From NCBI RefSeq assembly GCF_036924535.1, contig NZ_JAZHRT010000001.1, forward strand, positions 9,411,968-9,475,967: DNA of 64,000 nucleotides. Reading direction: 5' to 3'. The notes under the pieces were generated by a model that did no database searches, was not told the origin of the DNA, and saw nothing but the letters and a program-made list of their open reading frames with translations. This DNA comes from Bradyrhizobium sp. AZCC 2262 (GTDB lineage: Bacteria; Pseudomonadota; Alphaproteobacteria; Rhizobiales; Xanthobacteraceae). Shown here piece by piece: positions 6,893-16,500 of this stretch (its first letter is position 1; the number at the start of each line of letters is the position of its first letter). A program made the translations under genes and the position numbers.

Positions 6893-9800
6893 TTATCTGG
6901 CCTTCTTTTTCTTCTTTTTCTGCCTGGTCGCAGGCGGCGGCCTCTTGGCCGTCTTTTTCTTCTTCGCCTTCTTGGCCGCCGTCTTTTTAGCTGCCTTCTT
7001 GACTCCCTTCGTTGCCGAAGAAGCTTTCCTGGATTTGGCAGCCTTCTTGGCCTTGGCTTTCTTGGCTACGTTTTTCTTGGCAGCAGCTTTCTTCGCTACA
7101 GTTTTCTTGGCCTTGGCCTTTTTGGTCTTGGGCTTCTCGGTATTGGGCTTCTTGGCTTCGGCTTCGATGGCCTTCTCGGCTTCGACAGCCTTCCTGGCCG
7201 CGGCGACCCTCTTGGCTTTGACGGGACTCTTGGTCTGGTCAGGCTCCGTGCCTTCTGAAGTCTTCCTGGCCCTGACCTTCCTGTCTGGCTTGGCCGTCAC
7301 GTTTTCCGAGCCGGCTTGCGCAAGCGGCTCCTCTAATTGCTGCTCTTGCTTGACGTGTTGCTGCTCGATCAAGGCGACAGGTGCGGCGGGCTCCTCGACG
7401 GCATCAACCGGCTTCTCGCCTTCGGCAAGTGCCCTCCATTCGCGCAAGGCCTGTGCATCGCGCGGGGAGACGTCGGGATATTCGGCGTCTTCACCGACGG
7501 TCGGCAGGATCTTCCACGACCGGGCGCATTTGGTGCCCACCGCCTTCTCGACCACGACGGCGACGCCGGGAACGTCGGGGAGGGTGAACGCGCCGGCCGG
7601 CGCGTCGTCGTTGGTCGCCATTGCGTTCGAAGTGATGCAGACTTCGGCCAGATCGACGTCGAACAGCGTGTTGAAGATGTTCGTGTCCGACACATGGATC
7701 AAAGGCGAAGCCTCCAGTGAGGAGCCGATGTTCTTGGCGGCGCGTTCGAGCTCAAGTGCACCGGTAACCACGCGCCTGACATCGCGAATGATTTCCCATT
7801 TCGCGGCCAGCGCATCGTCGCGGAACTGGTCGAAGCTTTCCGGAAACAGCGTCAGGTGCACCGACGGCTCGGCGTCCGGTCGGTACATCCGCCACGCCTC
7901 TTCGCAGGTGAAGCTGAGCACCGGCGCCAGCCAGCGCAGGATCGCATCGCAGATGATGTCGATCGCGGTCAGCGCCGCCTTGCGCGTGACCGAGGACGGC
8001 GGATCGCAATAGAGCGCGTCCTTGCGAATGTCGAAATAGAACGCCGACAATTCGGTGTTCATGAACGCCGCCAGCGTCGCGACCACCGTCTTGTAGTCGA
8101 ACTCGGCATAGGCCTGGCGCACGATCGAGGCGCGTTTCGCCAGCTCATGCAGCATCAAGCGTTCAAGCTCGGGCATGTCAGCGTGGGCGACCGCATCGGC
8201 AGGATGGAAATGATGCAGCGTGCCGAGCATCCAGCGGACCGAGTTGCGCAGCTTGCGGTAGGTCTCGATGGTGTTCTTGAGGATCTCCGGCCCGATGCGC
8301 TGGTCGTCGGCATAGTCGGTGGCGCAGACCCACAGACGCAGGATATCGGCGCCGGAATCCTTGATCACCTTCTGCGGCTCGACGCCGTTGCCGAGCGACT
8401 TCGACATCGCGCGACCGTTCTCATCCAGCGTGAAGCCGTGCGTCAACACCACGTCATACGGCGCGCGGCCGCGGGTGCCCGCGCTTTCCAGCAGCGAGGA
8501 ATGAAACCAGCCGCGATGCTGGTCCGACCCTTCCAGATACATCACGGTATCGTCGCCGCCATCGATCTTGCGGACGATGTTGCCGAGATTGGGGAAATTC
8601 TGGCGGTCCTCGAGCACGAAGGCGTGCGTCGAACCCGAATCGAACCAGACGTCGCAGATGTCGTCGACTTTCTTCCATTCCTCGGCCGCGCGTTCCCCGA
8701 GAAAGCGCTCGCGCGCGCCGTCCATGTACCAGGCGTCGGCGCCTTCCTCCATGAAGGCTTCGACGATGCGCTGATTGACGATTTCGTCCTGCAGGATCTC
8801 GGCGGAGCCGTCGCCCTTTTCGCGCACGAACACGGCGATCGGCACGCCCCAGGCGCGCTGGCGCGAGATCACCCAGTCCGGGCGGCCGGCGATCATGCCG
8901 TTGATGCGGTTTTGTCCGGCGGGCGGCACCCATTGCGTCACCGAGATCGCATGCAGCGCGCGGGCGCGCAGCGTGTCGCCGGGCTTGGCCTTGCCGTTGT
9001 CCGCAATGTCCTTGTCCATCGCAATGAACCATTGCGGCGTGTTGCGGAAGATCACCGGCTTCTTCGAGCGCCAGGAATGCGGGTATTGATGCTTGAGCCG
9101 GCCGCGCGCCAGCAGCTTGCCGGCCTCGACCAGCGCCTTGATCACGGCCTCGTTGGCGTCGCCCTTCTCGCCCTTGTCGTTGATGACGCGCTTTCCCGTG
9201 AAGCCCGGGGCATGGTCTGTGAAGGCGCCGTTCTCGTCGACGGTGTAGGGGATCGCGGTGTTGATGCCGCGGGCATCCAGCTCGCGCGCGTTTGCCATCC
9301 AGACGTCGAAGTCCTCGCGGCCGTGGCCCGGTGCGGTGTGCACGAAGCCGGTACCGGTGTCGTCGGTGACGTGGTCGCCGGGCAACAGCGGCACTGTGAA
9401 TTCGTACCCGCCGCTAAAGCCTTTCAACGGATGGGCGCATTCCACCGCGTCGAGCGTGTCGCCTGGCAGGTCGCGCACCTTCTCATAGGCGGTGACGCGC
9501 GCCTGCTTGAAGACTTCGCCTGCGAGCGCATCGGCGAGGATCAGGAGATCGCCGGTCTTCGCCCAATTGTCAGCGGGCGCGTCGGTGATCTTGTAGAGGC
9601 CATAGGCGATCTTCGGCGAGAACGAGATGGCGCGGTTGCCGGGCAGCGTCCATGGCGTCGTGGTCCAGATCACCACGGAAGCCTCGGCCAGCGCGCCATG
9701 CGCCGGCGAGGTGACCGGGAATTTCACCCACACCATGTCGGAGGTGTAGTCCTCGTATTCGACCTCGGCTTCGGCCAGCGCGGTCTTCTCGACCACGCTC

Positions 9801-10411
9801 CACATCACGGGCTTGGAGCCGCGATAGAGCGTGCCGTTGGCGGCGAACTTCATCAGCTCACGCGCGATCTGTGCTTCCGCCGGATAGCTCATCGTCTCGT
9901 AGGGATGGTCCCAGTCACCGATGATGCCGAGCCGCTTGAATTCCTCGCGCTGCACGTTGATCCAGTGCGTCGCATAGGCCCGGCACTCTTTCCGGAACGC
10001 CACCATCGCGGTGGAGTCGCGAAAATCCGGCTTCGGCTTGCCCTTGGAGCGGTAGTTCTCTTCCTCGATCTTCCATTCGATCGGCAGGCCGTGACAGTCC
10101 CAGCCCGGCACGTAGTTGGAATCGAAGCCGAGCATCTGCTGGCTCTTGGTCACGACGTCCTTGAGGATCTTGTTCAGGGCATGGCCGATATGGATGTTGC
10201 CGTTGGCGTAGGGCGGCCCGTCATGCAGCACGAATTTGGCGCGGCCGGCGGCGTCCTGGCGCAGCTTTTCGTAGAGGTCGATCTCGTTCCAGTATTTGAG
10301 GATTTCCGGCTCGCGCTGCGGCAGGCCGGCGCGCATCGGGAATTCCGTCTGCGGCAGGAACAAGGTTTTGGAATAGTCGGCAGCTTCGGACTTTTGTGGA
10401 TTTTGGGACAT
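6893..10411 (-). CDS. ileS: isoleucyl-tRNA synthetase with long lysine-rich C-terminal tail
   Basis: This is a class Ia aminoacyl-tRNA synthetase that charges tRNA-Ile. It has 1172 residues, compared with roughly 940-1000 in typical bacterial proteins. The HIGH motif is in [12 protein letters not shown] (near residue 75), the KMSKS loop reads AMSKS, an editing domain lies between, and an anticodon-binding domain follows. The C-terminal zinc-finger region is degenerate: one Cys remains at residue 962 in GTKCARSWK, with Ser and others in place of the remaining ligands. From about residue 1000 the protein becomes a disordered tail, and from about 1060 it is almost only Lys, Ala and Arg, like histone H1. 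It is encoded between maa/ribF and lspA. Confidence 0.95.
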   Translation of the reverse strand: MSQNPQKSEAADYSKTLFLPQTEFPMRAGLPQREPEILKYWNEIDLYEKLRQDAAGRAKFVLHDGPPYANGNIHIGHALNKILKDVVTKSQQMLGFDSNYVPGWDCHGLPIEWKIEEENYRSKGKPKPDFRDSTAMVAFRKECRAYATHWINVQREEFKRLGIIGDWDHPYETMSYPAEAQIARELMKFAANGTLYRGSKPVMWSVVEKTALAEAEVEYEDYTSDMVWVKFPVTSPAHGALAEASVVIWTTTPWTLPGNRAISFSPKIAYGLYKITDAPADNWAKTGDLLILADALAGEVFKQARVTAYEKVRDLPGDTLDAVECAHPLKGFSGGYEFTVPLLPGDHVTDDTGTGFVHTAPGHGREDFDVWMANARELDARGINTAIPYTVDENGAFTDHAPGFTGKRVINDKGEKGDANEAVIKALVEAGKLLARGRLKHQYPHSWRSKKPVIFRNTPQWFIAMDKDIADNGKAKPGDTLRARALHAISVTQWVPPAGQNRINGMIAGRPDWVISRQRAWGVPIAVFVREKGDGSAEILQDEIVNQRIVEAFMEEGADAWYMDGARERFLGERAAEEWKKVDDICDVWFDSGSTHAFVLEDRQNFPNLGNIVRKIDGGDDTVMYLEGSDQHRGWFHSSLLESAGTRGRAPYDVVLTHGFTLDENGRAMSKSLGNGVEPQKVIKDSGADILRLWVCATDYADDQRIGPEILKNTIETYRKLRNSVRWMLGTLHHFHPADAVAHADMPELERLMLHELAKRASIVRQAYAEFDYKTVVATLAAFMNTELSAFYFDIRKDALYCDPPSSVTRKAALTAIDIICDAILRWLAPVLSFTCEEAWRMYRPDAEPSVHLTLFPESFDQFRDDALAAKWEIIRDVRRVVTGALELERAAKNIGSSLEASPLIHVSDTNIFNTLFDVDLAEVCITSNAMATNDDAPAGAFTLPDVPGVAVVVEKAVGTKCARSWKILPTVGEDAEYPDVSPRDAQALREWRALAEGEKPVDAVEEPAAPVALIEQQHVKQEQQLEEPLAQAGSENVTAKPDRKVRARKTSEGTEPDQTKSPVKAKRVAAARKAVEAEKAIEAEAKKPNTEKPKTKKAKAKKTVAKKAAAKKNVAKKAKAKKAAKSRKASSATKGVKKAAKKTAAKKAKKKKTAKRPPPATRQKKKKKKAR

Positions 10412-10606
10412 GAACGCTCTGGTTTGGCTCGTAAACGGCGCTGAAACGTGGGGAAAGCGGCTGAGCAGGAAAACCCGGTCTTGCGCCGAGCAGAACGCTC
10501 AGGCGGAAGCCGGGCCGCTAATGCTGATGGTGCGCCGCGCAAACATGGAGCTTTCCATAGCAGCCAACCGGAAAAATCGCAAAGCCCGGCGGCATGAAGG
10601 GCGAAT

Positions 10607-11161
10607 TCACCCCGAACGGGGCCGGGCAGGGTTTCCGGCGACTATGTGGCCGGCGGCGACATCACGCGTCACCACGCTGCCGGCACCGATCACGGCGCCA
10701 TTGCCGATGGTGATGCCGGGCAGGATGATGGCGCCGCCGCCGATCCAGACGTCGCTGCCGATCCGCACCGGGCGGCCGAATTCAAGGCCGGTCCGCCGTG
10801 TCTCGGCGTCGCGCGGGTGGTCGGCGGCGTAGATTTGCGTTGCCGGCCCGATCTGGGTGCGGTCGCCGATCGTGACCTCGACCACGTCGAGGATGACGCA
10901 GTTGAAGTTGAGAAACACCTCGTCGCCGAGCCGGATGTTGTAGCCGTAGTCGCAAAAGAACGGCGGACGGATCACCGCGCTGGCGCCAACATGTCCGAAA
11001 TGGGCCGAGAGCAGCGCGTGACGCTCGGCCACGGGGGCTGCGAGCGCCGCATTGTAGCGTGCGAGCCAGGCCTTGTTCGCGGCGGCGTCCGCCTGCAGTT
11101 CGTGATCGCCTGGGCGGTACAACTCGCCGGCCAGCATTTTTTCTTTTTCAGTTTTGTTCAA
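10607..11161 (-). CDS. maa: maltose/galactoside O-acetyltransferase family protein
   Basis: This 184-residue left-handed beta-helix acetyltransferase transfers acetyl from acetyl-CoA to a sugar hydroxyl. The N-terminal region TEKEKMLAGELYRPGD is the maltose acetyltransferase signature. Hexapeptide repeats run from about residue 60 onward, with the family segments CDYGYNIRLGDEVFLNFNC, DHPRDAETR (catalytic His) and DVWIGGGAIILPGITIG. The TTG at 11161 is chosen as start because it keeps the conserved N-terminus, overlaps the ribF stop (TTGA) and has GGAG seven bases upstream. The alternative ATG at 11137 would cut the motif. It sits between ribF and ileS. Confidence 0.88.
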   Translation of the reverse strand: MNKTEKEKMLAGELYRPGDHELQADAAANKAWLARYNAALAAPVAERHALLSAHFGHVGASAVIRPPFFCDYGYNIRLGDEVFLNFNCVILDVVEVTIGDRTQIGPATQIYAADHPRDAETRRTGLEFGRPVRIGSDVWIGGGAIILPGITIGNGAVIGAGSVVTRDVAAGHIVAGNPARPRSG

Positions 11162-12129
11162 CCAATCGCTCCGAGCCTGGGAAACGCGTCCGGCGCCGCG
11201 GCCAGTGCCGCGCGCGCCCTGGCGCTGTCGTCATCCATCTGGCGTATCAACGCTTCGATGGTGTCGAATTTCAGCTCGTCACGGATGAAACGGATGAAGG
11301 CGACGTCGAGCACGGCTCCATAGAGGTCACCCTTGAAGTCGAACAGGAACACTTCGAGCAGCGGCGAGCCATTATCGAAGGTGGGGCGGCGGCCGAAGCT
11401 CGCCACCGCATCGAAGCGCTCGGCTCCACGGCCGACCCGCACCGCATAGATGCCGTGCTTGAGGCTGCAATTCTTGTCGAGGCGAATGTTGGCGGTGGGG
11501 TAGCCGAGATCGCGGCCGCGCTTCTCGCCATGGATCACCTCGCCGCTGACGAACCACGGCCCGCCCAGCATGGCGGTGGCTTGGTCGATCTGGCCCTCCG
11601 CCAGCGCCATGCGGATCGCGCTGGAGGACACCGGTCGCTCCTCGATATCGACATGGGCCTGGACGTCGACCTCGATGCCGAGCCGCGGCCCTTCGCTGAC
11701 CAGCAGGCTCGGCGAGCCGGCACGGCCCTTGCCGAAATGAAAGTCGTAGCCGACCGCAATGCCGCTGATGCCGAGGCGCTTGATCAGGTCATAGTGAATG
11801 AAATCTTGCGCCGAGGTTCCGGCGCGGGTCTTGTCGAAGGTCATCACCACCGCGCCGTCCAGCCCGGTCCCGGCCAGCAGCCGCAGCTTGTTGGCCTCGT
11901 CGGAGAGGCGGAATTGCGGGCTGTTCGGGCTGAAAAAGCTGCGCGGATGCGGCTCGAAGGTAACGGCGAACGCCGGCTTGCCATGGGCACGGCCCATCCG
12001 TAAGGCCGCATCGATCACGGCCCGGTGCCCCAGATGGACGCCGTCGAAATTGCCCATGGCGACCACGGCTCCGCGGGGGATCTCGGCGGCAGGGGTGCTG
12101 TCTCGGATAACGGTAAAACCAGTGGTCAT
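11158..12129 (-). CDS. ribF: bifunctional riboflavin kinase / FAD synthetase
   Basis: This protein of about 323 residues makes FMN from riboflavin and then FAD. The N-terminal nucleotidyltransferase domain has GNFDGVHLGH and RFEPHP-type motifs (VTFEPHPRSFF). The C-terminal kinase domain has GEVIHGEKRGRDLGYPTANI and the FDNG segment. The ATG at 12129 is preferred; a GTG at 12144 in the same frame would add five residues. It is the first gene of the ribF-maa-ileS-lspA run. ribH, another flavin gene, lies far away at 48400. Confidence 0.93.
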   Translation of the reverse strand: MTTGFTVIRDSTPAAEIPRGAVVAMGNFDGVHLGHRAVIDAALRMGRAHGKPAFAVTFEPHPRSFFSPNSPQFRLSDEANKLRLLAGTGLDGAVVMTFDKTRAGTSAQDFIHYDLIKRLGISGIAVGYDFHFGKGRAGSPSLLVSEGPRLGIEVDVQAHVDIEERPVSSSAIRMALAEGQIDQATAMLGGPWFVSGEVIHGEKRGRDLGYPTANIRLDKNCSLKHGIYAVRVGRGAERFDAVASFGRRPTFDNGSPLLEVFLFDFKGDLYGAVLDVAFIRFIRDELKFDTIEALIRQMDDDSARARAALAAAPDAFPRLGAIG

Positions 12130-12268
12130 TTCAGGGTTCTGCACGGATTCTTCAGGGATTTTTCAGAGATTCTTGGGTCTCGGCGCGGCCGGGACCGTGA
12201 CGCGGTGCCCCCGCCGAAGTCAAGCGGGGCGGGTTGGACCAAAACGCATGCAATCCGCTATCGCCCGA

Positions 12269-12285
12269 TTAACGCGCTGTTTAAC
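12269..12285. promoter_or_regulatory. CtrA-like half-site pair, TTAA-N8-TTAAC
   Basis: TTAA at 12269-12272 and TTAAC at 12281-12285 are separated by 8 bases, one more than the CtrA consensus spacing. The site lies about 85 bases before the CheY-like gene, a plausible cell-cycle or motility target. The odd spacing makes this weak. Confidence 0.25.
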
Positions 12286-12369
12286 GGCAGGTGCTAGTGC
12301 TTCAGGGGAGGACTGCGGGTCGCGCAGGCCTGCCGATAATTTGTGACGTAAGCATTGAGTGGGGGAAAG

Positions 12370-12765
12370 ATGGCGGTTGATTTGTCCATGCCGGTTCTGG
12401 TGGTCGATGACTACAGCACCATGATCCGCATCATCCGAAATCTTCTGAAGCAGCTCGGCTTTGACAACATCGACGATGCCAGCGACGGCTCGGCGGCGCT
12501 GAACAAGATGCGCGGCAAGAAATACGGGCTGGTGATCTCCGACTGGAACATGGAGCCGATGACCGGCTACGACCTGCTCAAGGAAGTCCGTGCCGACCCC
12601 AATCTGGCTACCACGCCCTTCATCATGATCACGGCGGAATCCAAGACCGAGAACGTGATCGCCGCCAAGAAGGCCGGCGTGAACAACTACATCGTCAAAC
12701 CGTTCAACGCGGCGACGCTGAAGACCAAGATCGAGGCGGTCTTCCCGGACATGGCGACGGCCTAA
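12370..12765 (+). CDS. single-domain CheY-like response regulator
   Basis: This 131-residue stand-alone receiver domain has the acidic pair D13-D14, phospho-acceptor D58 in ISDWNMEPMTGYDLL, the switch Thr in MITAES and the conserved Lys in IVKPF. The segments SDWNM and the C-terminal end are close to chemotaxis CheY proteins, so a role in flagellar switching or cell-cycle phosphorelay is likely, but no kinase gene is nearby. The ATG at 12370 follows a GGGGGAAAG ribosome-binding site; an upstream TTG at 12355 is less likely. It is transcribed away from ribF. Confidence 0.9.
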   Translation: MAVDLSMPVLVVDDYSTMIRIIRNLLKQLGFDNIDDASDGSAALNKMRGKKYGLVISDWNMEPMTGYDLLKEVRADPNLATTPFIMITAESKTENVIAAKKAGVNNYIVKPFNAATLKTKIEAVFPDMATA

Positions 12766-12884
12766 GGCGCCTGGTCTCCAACTCGCTCCAATTCTCGCGG
12801 TGCGGCCTCAATCCCGGGCCTGCTGCGCTCTGATGAGTCTACGTCCTACCAGGTCTTGCGTTTTCGGATGACGTGACGCCCATT

Positions 12885-12909
12885 CCTACTTTGCATGGGG
12901 TTGTTTTCG
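12885..12909. repeat. 25-bp repeat, family F copy 1 (inverted relative to copy 2)
   Basis: The minus-strand reading begins CGAAAACAACCCCATGC and ends AAAGTAGG. An identical 25-base copy is at 29615-29639. Both lie between the 3' ends of convergent genes, here the CheY-like and HAD genes. Confidence 0.7.
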
Positions 12910-12937
12910 CAATTTTGAGTCCGGTGCAGCGATGCAC

Positions 12938-13792
12938 CTACCACCGCAGCTCGCGCATCAGCGCGCGGGGCGGGTGGCCGAACAGCTCTTTCACCGAGGC
13001 CGGGTCGAGCTGGTCGATGCCCTCGAATTCCTCGGAATGGATGCCGCGGGTGAGGAAAAGACAATCGATCCCGAAACCGAGCGCGCCGGTGAGATCGGTG
13101 CGTACCGAATCTCCGATCGCCAGCACGCGATCGAGCGGGGTCGGCTTGCCGCGGCGTTCGGCGGCGAGCGCCATGGCGCGTTCATAGATCGGCCGATGCG
13201 GCTTGCCGTAGAAGATCACCTCGCCGCCCAGTTCGCGATAGAGCTCGGCGACGGCGCCTGCGCAATAGATCAAGCGGTCGCCGCGTTCGACGACGATGTC
13301 GGGGTTGGCGCAAATCAACGGCAGCTTGTGTTCGCGCGCCTGCAGCATCATCGCGCGATAGTCTTCCGCCGATTCGATTTCGTCGTCGAACAGGCCGGTG
13401 CAGACGATGTAGTCGGCTTGCTCCAGCGGCGCCATCACGGCATCGAGCCCGCGATGGATCGACGAATCCCGATCTGGACCGATCCAGAACATCTTCTTGC
13501 CGGGATGGTCGGCGACGAAATTCCGGGTGAGGTCGCCTGAACTGACGATGGCGTCGTAGGTCTCGTCGGCGACACCGAGCTTGCGCAACTGGCGCTGCAC
13601 GGAATCGGCCGGCCGCGGTGCGTTGGTGATCAGGATGACGGTGCCGCCGCGCTGGCGGTAGGTGTGCAGGGCCTCGCAGGCTTCGGGGAAGGACTCCAGC
13701 CCGTTATGCACCACGCCCCAGATGTCTGAGAGGATCACCTCCACGCCGTCCACGAGGTCGCTCAGCCGCTCCGCGAAACGCAATGAGGTCAT
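12938..13792 (-). CDS. NagD-like HAD phosphatase (TIGR01459 type)
   Basis: This 284-residue haloacid dehalogenase-superfamily hydrolase is of the type IIA (NagD/pyridoxal phosphatase) cap class. Motif I is altered to LSDIWGVVHNG, with the first Asp retained and Trp in the DxD region, as seen in this subfamily. Motif II is ILITNAPR, and motifs III/IV are YGKPHRPIYERA and VLAIGDSVRTDLTGA. The substrate is unknown, with sugar or nucleotide phosphates likely. The start lies 15 bases after the stop of the membrane EAL gene on the same strand, so they are probably one transcript. Confidence 0.85.
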   Translation of the reverse strand: MTSLRFAERLSDLVDGVEVILSDIWGVVHNGLESFPEACEALHTYRQRGGTVILITNAPRPADSVQRQLRKLGVADETYDAIVSSGDLTRNFVADHPGKKMFWIGPDRDSSIHRGLDAVMAPLEQADYIVCTGLFDDEIESAEDYRAMMLQAREHKLPLICANPDIVVERGDRLIYCAGAVAELYRELGGEVIFYGKPHRPIYERAMALAAERRGKPTPLDRVLAIGDSVRTDLTGALGFGIDCLFLTRGIHSEEFEGIDQLDPASVKELFGHPPRALMRELRW

Positions 13793-13807
13793 GATTGCGG
13801 AAGCCTG

Positions 13808-15277
13808 TTAGCCGGGTCCCGCGGCGCGGCGCGCCAGCGCGGCATTGCCGGTCGACCGCATCGCGGGCTCTGCGGCCGGGCCGGCGATGGGAACGGTGTT
13901 GCTGGAGCCATTGGGAGTGCCGGATTCCTTGTTCGCTGTCGCCCCGCCGGTAGCAGATGCCCCCTCGGGCCGCAACGGCCGTGGCGGCGCAAACAGGAAG
14001 CCCTGTCCAAACCGCACGTCATAGTCGAGCAGATCCACCACCGCGCGCTCGCCCTCGATCTTTTCGGCGATCAGGTCGATGCCGAAACGGCCGAGCAGGT
14101 CGGACAGATCGGAAGGGTGGATGTCCGAGGTCGAACTCTGCTTGGGATCGAGCAACAATGCCGCCGGCACCTTGATGAACCGGACGCCGCGGTCGGCGAG
14201 GTCGCGCGGCTCGATCCGCAGATCGGTGACGTGATCGATCGAGAAGCGGTAACCGCGCTGCGACAATGCGGCGAGATTCTCGATTTCGATCGGACCGAGG
14301 CGGCGGAATGTCGCCTGCTTGAATTCGAGTACGAAGGACGGCGCCAGCGCCCGGTTGGCCTCGAGGAAGTCGAGGCATTGCGCGAAATTGGTGGGATTGC
14401 CGAGCGTCGCCGCCGAGACGTTGCAGAACACGCCGACGTCCTTGTTGCGCACCATCAGGCGGCGTAACACCTGAATGCAGCGCAGCATCACCATGTGATC
14501 GATCTTGCCGATCAGCCCGCCGGCTTCGGCGGTGGCGATAAAATCATCGGGTGCGAGTATCTGGTCTTTTTCGTCGCGCAGCCGCGTCACCGCCTCGTAG
14601 AAACGCACCTTGCGCTGTGGCAGCGTCACCATCGGTTGCAGGTAGATGTCGAGCCGGCTTTCCTCGACGGCATTTTTCACCGCGGCAAGCAGTTGCGGCT
14701 GGCTGCGCGAGGGCGAAGCGGCTTCGGCGGTGATCGCTGAAGGTGCCGGCCTTGCAGCTGCAACCGGCGCGGGCCTGACGGCGGGCGCCGCTTGCTCCGG
14801 GGCGATCTCCAGTTGTTCCGGCGGTTCGGAATGCGGCCTGCCCGCCGAGGCAGGAGGCGCGGCCGCCGCGCCTGAGGCCAGCAGTTCCTCATGGCCCGCC
14901 ACCGAGATAGCCAATTGCTTGACCAGCCCGCCGAGCTCGTTGATCTCGCCGAGGACGGCCTGGATGCGGTCGGAGCTTGCAGAGTTCGCCGACACCACCC
15001 GGCCCTCGACCGCGGCGAGCCGGCGGCCGAATTCGGCGACCTGGCGGGCGAGGTCGGCGGTGCCGCGGGAAAGATCGGCGATCTGGCCGCCGACGTCGGA
15101 GCGGTCGCGCAGCCGCATCGACACGGCGTTGTAGAGGATCAGGAAGGTCAGCGCGGTGAGCGCCACGATCGCGGAATCGGTGCCGCTGAAGCCGGCCACC
15201 GCATGCAGGACGAGGCCGAGGGAGGCTGCAACCAGCACCATGCAGATGGCGATGAAAATCGTCGAAATGCGAATCAT
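13808..15277 (-). CDS. membrane-anchored EAL-domain protein (c-di-GMP phosphodiesterase-like)
   Basis: This 489-residue protein has two N-terminal transmembrane helices (about 5-28 and 33-53), a coiled-coil stretch to about 130, a Pro/Ala-rich linker, and an EAL domain at about 195-440. Residues matching the EAL catalytic set are E228 (as EAV), N286, E318, K369, E405 or E408, and Q425. The usual adjacent Asp pair is reduced to one (D348 in SIDHVTDL), so activity may be weak or the domain may act as a c-di-GMP sensor. There is no GGDEF domain. It is upstream of the HAD gene on the same strand. Confidence 0.85.
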   Translation of the reverse strand: MIRISTIFIAICMVLVAASLGLVLHAVAGFSGTDSAIVALTALTFLILYNAVSMRLRDRSDVGGQIADLSRGTADLARQVAEFGRRLAAVEGRVVSANSASSDRIQAVLGEINELGGLVKQLAISVAGHEELLASGAAAAPPASAGRPHSEPPEQLEIAPEQAAPAVRPAPVAAARPAPSAITAEAASPSRSQPQLLAAVKNAVEESRLDIYLQPMVTLPQRKVRFYEAVTRLRDEKDQILAPDDFIATAEAGGLIGKIDHMVMLRCIQVLRRLMVRNKDVGVFCNVSAATLGNPTNFAQCLDFLEANRALAPSFVLEFKQATFRRLGPIEIENLAALSQRGYRFSIDHVTDLRIEPRDLADRGVRFIKVPAALLLDPKQSSTSDIHPSDLSDLLGRFGIDLIAEKIEGERAVVDLLDYDVRFGQGFLFAPPRPLRPEGASATGGATANKESGTPNGSSNTVPIAGPAAEPAMRSTGNAALARRAAGPG

Positions 15278-15438
15278 GTCGCGCGCTACGCCCTCAGGTC
15301 GGAACTGTATTCACCCGGGAAAATACGGAGATTTCAGGCACGGTCCACCTTGCGCTCCCCGAGCAGCGCAACCTTAGCACCAATGTTGATTCGCAGAGCT
15401 AATGTTCTTTGGACACGGCCGGAATTGGCCGCACCAAC

Positions 15439-16500
15439 CTAAGCAGTTCCGCGCGACGGCTGTCCTGCCAATCGGGGGCGTGCGCTGCTGGCCGCGGTCT
15501 GACGCTCGATTTCCGAATTAAGCTCGGCTCCGAACAGCACGACCGTGGCCGACATCCACATCCACATCATGAGGCCGATGGCGGCGCCAAGCGAGCCGTA
15601 GGTCGCGTTGTACTTGCCGAAATTCGAGAGGTACCAGGACAACATGACAGAGCCGGCGATCCAGAGCAGAGCCGCAGCGAGCGTGCCGGCCCCCGTCCAC
15701 TCCCACCGCGCTGCGGGCTTATTCGGTCCAAACCGGTACAGGACGCTCAGCGCGACGAGCAGGATCACAAACAACAGCGGCCAACGGGCCAGGCCAAGGA
15801 TGAAGCGGCCCTCGGGGCTCAGGCCGATATGATTGAACGCCAGCGGAAACGCCACCACCGCGCTCACCATCAGCAGCAGCGTCGCAATGCCGCCGGTTGT
15901 AAACGCAAGCGACAGCAGGTTGAGCCGGATGAAACTGCGCGTTTCCTTCACCTCATGGACGACGTTAAGCGCGTCGATGATCGCCTTGACGCCGGCATTG
16001 GCGCTCCAGAGGGCGAGCGCAAGGCCGAACAGGAACGCTCCGCTGAGCGCGGCGGGGCCCTGGGCGAGCACGCGGGCGATCTGATCCTGGACGATCTGGA
16101 ACGAGCCCTCGGGCAGCATCAGCGCCAGCGTTTCCAGGTTGGCGCCGATGGTTCCGGGATCGGTGAACAGGCCATAGGAGGAGACCAGCGCCGTCACCGC
16201 CGGAAAGACCGCAAGCAGCCCGAAGAACACGACGCCGGCCGCGGTGGCGGGCAAACGGTCATCATTGGAGCGCTCGTAGATACGCCACAGGATGGTCTTC
16301 CAGTTCGCCTGCCGGACCGTGCGAAGGTTGTCGGATCGCGCGCTGTGTTGGTGCGGCAGAGGGCCGGCGGGCGCAGCCGGCAATCCCGTCGATCCAGCTC
16401 TCGTGCCAGCCTGAAAGAAGTGCTGCGCCGTCAGGATAAGAATGGCAGTAGCCGCCATCAGAAGAAGATTATCCTGCTGCTCGGAGCGGGGGCGGGGCAT
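15439..16500 (-). CDS. YihY/virulence factor BrkB family membrane protein
   Basis: This protein of about 353 residues has six or so transmembrane helices. It carries YihY family features: WKTILWRIYERSNDDRLPATAAGVVFFGLLAVFPAV in its opening helix region, WSANAGVKAIIDALNVVHE, and NATYGSLGAAIGLMMWMWMS near the end. The molecular role of the family is not settled; it was once mis-called RNase BN. The ATG at 16500 overlaps the stop of the upstream membrane-protein gene by one base (TGATG). The longer open frame to 16848 overlaps that gene and is rejected. The C-terminus ends in a short Arg/Ser-rich tail. Confidence 0.88.
   Translation of the reverse strand: MPRPRSEQQDNLLLMAATAILILTAQHFFQAGTRAGSTGLPAAPAGPLPHQHSARSDNLRTVRQANWKTILWRIYERSNDDRLPATAAGVVFFGLLAVFPAVTALVSSYGLFTDPGTIGANLETLALMLPEGSFQIVQDQIARVLAQGPAALSGAFLFGLALALWSANAGVKAIIDALNVVHEVKETRSFIRLNLLSLAFTTGGIATLLLMVSAVVAFPLAFNHIGLSPEGRFILGLARWPLLFVILLVALSVLYRFGPNKPAARWEWTGAGTLAAALLWIAGSVMLSWYLSNFGKYNATYGSLGAAIGLMMWMWMSATVVLFGAELNSEIERQTAASSARPRLAGQPSRGTA

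Noticed and set aside
7856..10444. 862-codon open frame on the plus strand opposite ileS
   Set aside because: It mirrors the ileS codon pattern; its product is Arg/His/Gly-rich with no motif. Long antisense frames are common in G+C-rich genes.
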